This document shows positions 4,895-7,897 of a stretch of DNA of 7,897 nucleotides, in pieces (position 1 is the first letter of the stretch; every line of letters begins with the position of its first letter). Origin of the DNA: Clostridiales bacterium. GTDB taxonomy: Bacteria; Bacillota; Clostridia; Christensenellales; Pumilibacteraceae. The stretch covers positions 1-7,897 of the forward strand of contig JAIEBL010000363.1 in the NCBI GenBank assembly GCA_029069015.1. Reading direction: 5' to 3'. The position numbers and the translations under genes were made by a program. The notes beneath the pieces were generated by a model. That model ran no database searches. It was given only the letters and a program-made list of their open reading frames with translations, and had not been told where the DNA came from.

Positions 4895-6091
4895 ATGATT
4901 CAAGAAAAAATGCGGGTCGGAAACGTAGAAATCGCGAACAGAGTCGTGATCCAACCCATGGAAGGGTGCGACTGCTTGGAAAACGGTGCGCCGAGCGAAC
5001 TGACGGTGAATAAGTATCTATCGTTTGCAAAGAGCGGCGCGGGCATCATTTGGTTCGAAGCGTGTGCCGTTTGCAAGGAAGGGCGTACGAACGTTCGTCA
5101 GATGAACATAAACGAAGGAAACGTTGACGCGTTTACGAACCTACTTAAAGACATTCGCGGGGCAGCGACGGATGCCGGATTCCCTGCGCCTAAGCTTATT
5201 TTGCAATTGACGCATTCGGGGCGGCAGTCCATCGTGCCCATGATTGCGTACCGCAACGAGGTCTATGAAGCAAAGCGGCCGATGAAAGACGAGTATATCG
5301 TGTCGGACGAGTATTTGGATACGTTGCCCGAAAAGTTTGCAAAAGCTGCGCAGCTTGCCGTAGCTGCGGGGTTTGACGGCATCGACATGAAGTCTTGCCA
5401 CGGCTATTTGTTGCAAGAATTGCTCTCTGCCTACAACCGAGAAGGGAAATACGGCGGTTCGTTTGAAAACCGTACGCGTTGCTACTTGCAGTGCTTTGAT
5501 GCGATAAAGGCCGTCGTGCCCAAAGATTTCATTTTGGCGGCGCGTATCGGGCTTTCGGATATGGTGCAAAAGCCGTTTGGGTTTGGTACGGACGAACAGG
5601 GGAATCTGGATTTGACGGAAGCCAAGCGGTTTGTGCAGATACTTACCGAGCGCGGTTTGAAGCTTTTGAACGTGACGATCGGCAATCCCTATTTCAATCC
5701 GCATATCAACCGTCCGTTCCGCGTAGGGCCGTATAAGGCGCCCGAATCGGCGGAAACGGGGCTCAAAAGGTTTTACGACGTAGAAAAGGAAATGAAGAAA
5801 ACTTTCCCCGATTTGCCGATCGTGGGATCGGGCGTGTCGTATTACAAAAACGATTTGATGGAGCAAGCCGAAAAACTGCTTTGTGACGGGGCTTGCGATT
5901 TTGTGGGCTTCGGGCGCAACGCCATTGCGTATCCCGAATTTTACGTCGATTACCTTGCAGGAAAATTCGACGGCAAAAAATGTTGCGTGACCTGCTCGAA
6001 GTGCACGACGCTGATGCGCAACGGTTGCGTTTCAGGTTGCGCCACGTTCAACGAGTATTACAAAGATTTGTTTAAGAGGGAGAAACTATGA
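4895..6091 (+). CDS. Old Yellow Enzyme-family NADH:flavin oxidoreductase with C-terminal cysteine cluster
   Basis: This 398-aa FMN TIM barrel belongs to the family that reduces activated C=C bonds (enoates, dienoyl-CoA, ketosteroid-like enones). Motifs: N-terminal NRVVIQPMEG (15-24), QLTHSGR (104-110), GFDGIDMKSCHGYLLQELLSAY (159-180, read in two halves) followed by YGGSFENRTR (186-195), and the phosphate-binding region VGSGV (310-314) with FVGFGRNAIAYP (336-347). At the usual His/Asn substrate-binding pair the residues are Lys166 and His169. The C-terminus has Cys363, 364, 367, 370, 378 and 382. C364-x2-C367-x2-C370-x11-C382 resembles the 4Fe-4S motif of dienoyl-CoA reductases but with shorter third spacing. 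The FAD/NADPH domains of those long enzymes are absent; the FAD protein two genes on may supply electrons. The ATG has GAGGAG (4883-4888) with a 6-nt spacer. Its stop overlaps the next start by 4 nt. Substrate unknown. Confidence 0.9.
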   Translation: MIQEKMRVGNVEIANRVVIQPMEGCDCLENGAPSELTVNKYLSFAKSGAGIIWFEACAVCKEGRTNVRQMNINEGNVDAFTNLLKDIRGAATDAGFPAPKLILQLTHSGRQSIVPMIAYRNEVYEAKRPMKDEYIVSDEYLDTLPEKFAKAAQLAVAAGFDGIDMKSCHGYLLQELLSAYNREGKYGGSFENRTRCYLQCFDAIKAVVPKDFILAARIGLSDMVQKPFGFGTDEQGNLDLTEAKRFVQILTERGLKLLNVTIGNPYFNPHINRPFRVGPYKAPESAETGLKRFYDVEKEMKKTFPDLPIVGSGVSYYKNDLMEQAEKLLCDGACDFVGFGRNAIAYPEFYVDYLAGKFDGKKCCVTCSKCTTLMRNGCVSGCATFNEYYKDLFKREKL

Positions 6092-6825
6092 AACAGGTTG
6101 CACTTGTAACGGGTTCGGCGCGCGGCATCGGGAAAGGCATCGCCGATTTATTGCAGGAAAAAGGGTTTGCCGTCGTATATTCGGACGTGCAAAGCGAATT
6201 AGAGGGATGTGCGTACTACAAAAAGTGTGACATCACGTCGGCGCAAGACCGTGAGGCTTTAAAGCAGTATATCGAAGAAACATTCGGCAGATTGGATCTG
6301 CTCGTAAACAATGCAGGCATTGCATGCAAGACGCGGTTGGACATTTTGGAAACGACGGAAGAAAGCTTCGACCGTCTGCTTTCCGTCAACACGAAAGGTA
6401 CGTTTTTCATGTGTCAGCTCTTTGCTAACTATATGATCGCTTGCAAGAAAAGGGGGCTGAAAGACTATACGCCGCGCATCGTCAATATCACGTCCAATTC
6501 GAGTTATACGTCCAGTACGTCGCGGGGCGAGTATTGCATTTCGAAAGCGGGTGCGGCGATGATCACGTCGCTTTTTGCCGATCGGTTGGGCGAATACGAA
6601 ATTCCCGTTCTGGAAATTCGTCCCGGCATCATCAAGACCGACATGACTGCCGTCGTTTCGGAAAAGTACGATAAGCTGATTGCCGAGGGCATTACGCCGC
6701 TCAAACGGTGGGGGCAGCCGTGCGATATCGCAAAGGCGGTGCTTGCCGTGGGCGAAGGGCTTTTGGACTTTTCGACGGGAACGGCCATCAACGTAGACGG
6801 CGGCTTCCATATAAAAAGGCTGTGA
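6088..6825 (+). CDS. Short-chain dehydrogenase/reductase (FabG-like, classical SDR)
   Basis: This 245-aa cytosolic NAD(P)-dependent alcohol/ketone oxidoreductase has the cofactor motif TGSARGIG (8-15), NNAG (74-77), Asn101 of the catalytic tetrad, Ser136, and the YxxxK pair Tyr149/Lys153 in GEYCISK. It continues with RPGIIKTDMT (178-187), which contacts the cofactor, and ends with TGTAINVDGGF. Asp33 after the second strand (YSDVQ) favours NAD(H) over NADP(H), by the usual SDR rule. It resembles the group automatically named 3-ketoacyl-ACP reductase, but there is no fatty acid synthesis gene nearby, so that name should not be taken as its function. The start overlaps the OYE stop (ATGA, 6088-6091), indicating translational coupling. 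The next gene starts 7 nt after its stop. Partnership with the OYE and flavoprotein suggests interconversion of a hydroxy/keto group on the same substrate. Confidence 0.93.
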   Translation: MKQVALVTGSARGIGKGIADLLQEKGFAVVYSDVQSELEGCAYYKKCDITSAQDREALKQYIEETFGRLDLLVNNAGIACKTRLDILETTEESFDRLLSVNTKGTFFMCQLFANYMIACKKRGLKDYTPRIVNITSNSSYTSSTSRGEYCISKAGAAMITSLFADRLGEYEIPVLEIRPGIIKTDMTAVVSEKYDKLIAEGITPLKRWGQPCDIAKAVLAVGEGLLDFSTGTAINVDGGFHIKRL

Positions 6826-6832
6826 GAAAGCA

Positions 6833-7897
6833 ATGAAGATTTTGGAGTACGACGCCGTCGTTATCGGAAGCGGTGCGGCGGGGTATAACTGCGCAGATTG
6901 GCTGTACGACTATGGCTGTAAGAATATTGCCGTCGTCACCGAGGGCAAGAATGTCGGCACGTCCCGCAATACGGGAAGCGACAAGCAGACCTACTATAAG
7001 CTTTCTTTATCGGGAAGCAGCGGCGACAGCGTCACGAGTATGGCGGATACGTTGTTTGCGGGCGGCGCGATGGACGGCGATTTGGCGTTATGTGAAGCGG
7101 CGAACTCGGTGCGCAGTTTTATCAAGCTTGCAAACTTAGGCGTGAATTTTCCTACGAACGAATACGGCGAATACGTGGGCTATAAAACGGACCACGATCC
7201 GTATCAGAGGGCGACTTCGGTAGGACCGTATACGTCCAAAAAAATGACGGAAGTTTTGGAACAGTCCGTCTTAAAGAAGGGTATTACGCTTCTTGATAAC
7301 TGCCAGGTGATACGGCTTTTAAAGGGAAAGTCGGGTATCATCGGTTTGCTTGCCATCGATTTGACCATAAAAAACAAACTCGAATACGTGGCAATCCGCT
7401 GTCCGAATGTCGTTCTGGCAACGGGTGGTCCCGCCGCTATATATTACGACAGCGTATATCCCGCGTGCCATACGGGTTCTTCCGGACTTGCGCTGGAAGT
7501 CGGGGCGGAATTCGTTAATCTTTCCGAATGGCAGTACGGCCTTGCGTCCGTCGATTTTCGTTGGAACGTTTCAGGCACGTATCAGCAGGTTTTGCCGCGC
7601 TACATTTCGATAGACGAGAACGGCGTCGAGCGCGAGTTTCTGACCGAGTATTTCGAGACAGCGGCGCAAATGCTCAAAAGCGTATTTTTAAAAGGGTACG
7701 AGTGGCCGTTCGACGTACGCAAGCTCTACGGCTCGTCGTATATCGACCTCTTGGTGTATGCCGAAACCGTTTTAAAGGGTCGCAAAGTGTATATGGATTT
7801 TACACGCGAACCGTCGGGGGTGGAGAAGGGCTTTGCGAGCTTAGACGAAGTTGCGTATACCTATCTGAAAAATTCGGATGCGCTGATACCTCTTCCC
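6833..7897 (+). CDS. FAD_binding_2-type flavoprotein, partial (3' end outside window)
   Basis: 355 residues are visible and the frame stays open to the last base. The N-terminus is an FAD-binding Rossmann segment, DAVVIGSGAAGYNCA (7-21) with Glu37 closing the second strand, followed by the flavin-contact region GTSRNTGSDKQ (42-52). The second dinucleotide-site element is VVLATGG (about 197-203), then HTGSSGLALEVGAEF (about 216-230). This is the layout of succinate/fumarate reductase-type flavoproteins and L-aspartate oxidase. However, the family's FQFHPT stretch is replaced by EWQYGLASV, so the substrate-binding His is missing and fumarate is unlikely. There is no signal peptide or Tat motif, so it is cytosolic, unlike secreted respiratory flavin reductases of gut anaerobes. 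The ATG lies 7 nt after the SDR stop, with a modest GAGAAAG ribosome site in the gap. It probably works with the OYE and SDR on one compound; substrate unknown. Confidence 0.85.
   Translation, partial: MKILEYDAVVIGSGAAGYNCADWLYDYGCKNIAVVTEGKNVGTSRNTGSDKQTYYKLSLSGSSGDSVTSMADTLFAGGAMDGDLALCEAANSVRSFIKLANLGVNFPTNEYGEYVGYKTDHDPYQRATSVGPYTSKKMTEVLEQSVLKKGITLLDNCQVIRLLKGKSGIIGLLAIDLTIKNKLEYVAIRCPNVVLATGGPAAIYYDSVYPACHTGSSGLALEVGAEFVNLSEWQYGLASVDFRWNVSGTYQQVLPRYISIDENGVEREFLTEYFETAAQMLKSVFLKGYEWPFDVRKLYGSSYIDLLVYAETVLKGRKVYMDFTREPSGVEKGFASLDEVAYTYLKNSDALIPLP

Noticed and set aside
5141..5866. Long antisense frame opposite the OYE gene
   Set aside because: Its composition (Arg/His/Phe-rich) is that of a reverse-strand shadow, and the OYE frame is certain.
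6259..6810. Antisense frame opposite the SDR gene
   Set aside because: Shadow of a fully motif-supported SDR.
6833..7897. Fumarate reductase or L-aspartate oxidase as the product name
   Set aside because: The conserved FQFHPT-type substrate stretch is replaced by EWQYGLASV, and no partner subunits or NAD synthesis genes are adjacent.
1..7897. CRISPR array, IS element or toxin-antitoxin pair
   Set aside because: No regularly spaced repeats, transposase motifs or small paired ORFs with ribosome sites were found.

Overview
The window looks like a junction between part of a conjugative (integrative) element on the left and ordinary metabolic chromosome on the right. The host is most likely an anaerobic, Clostridia-type Bacillota: GGAGG-like ribosome binding sites, sigma-A-type promoters (several with a TG extended -10), a tRNA gene with an encoded CCA end, and oxygen-independent flavoenzyme genes. 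This taxonomic call rests on general character and is not firm.

Left part (1-2831, + strand). Three genes run in one direction: the C-terminal part of a TraG/VirD4-type coupling ATPase (cut by the window edge), a 305-aa protein with two winged-helix segments, one resembling the FtsK gamma domain, and a 306-aa divergent FtsZ-family GTPase with no C-terminal tail. The run ends at a strong, probably bidirectional terminator (2802-2831). A winged-helix DNA-binding protein directly upstream of an FtsZ/tubulin-family GTPase is the layout of TubZRC (type III) plasmid partition. Here it sits beside conjugation machinery. This is the most interesting part of the window: a candidate tubulin-type segregation, replication or transfer-control module of a conjugative element.

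Middle (2836-4304, - strand). A tRNA-Leu(UAG) gene has its 3' end facing the element, the classic orientation for tRNA 3'-end integration. It has its own good promoter, whose -35 box overlaps the stop codon of the gene upstream. Behind it is a two-gene operon: a formate/nitrite-family channel and a hypoxanthine (deoxyinosine) DNA glycosylase.

Right part (4400-7897, + strand). This operon is divergent from the channel gene, across an intergenic region with two opposed extended -10 promoters and a perfect 7+7 palindrome over one -35 box. It encodes methylglyoxal synthase (mgsA), an Old Yellow Enzyme-type flavin oxidoreductase with a C-terminal cysteine cluster, an SDR dehydrogenase and an FAD_binding_2 flavoprotein that runs off the window. 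The last three are tightly packed and probably act on one substrate in the cytosol. That substrate cannot be read from the sequence.
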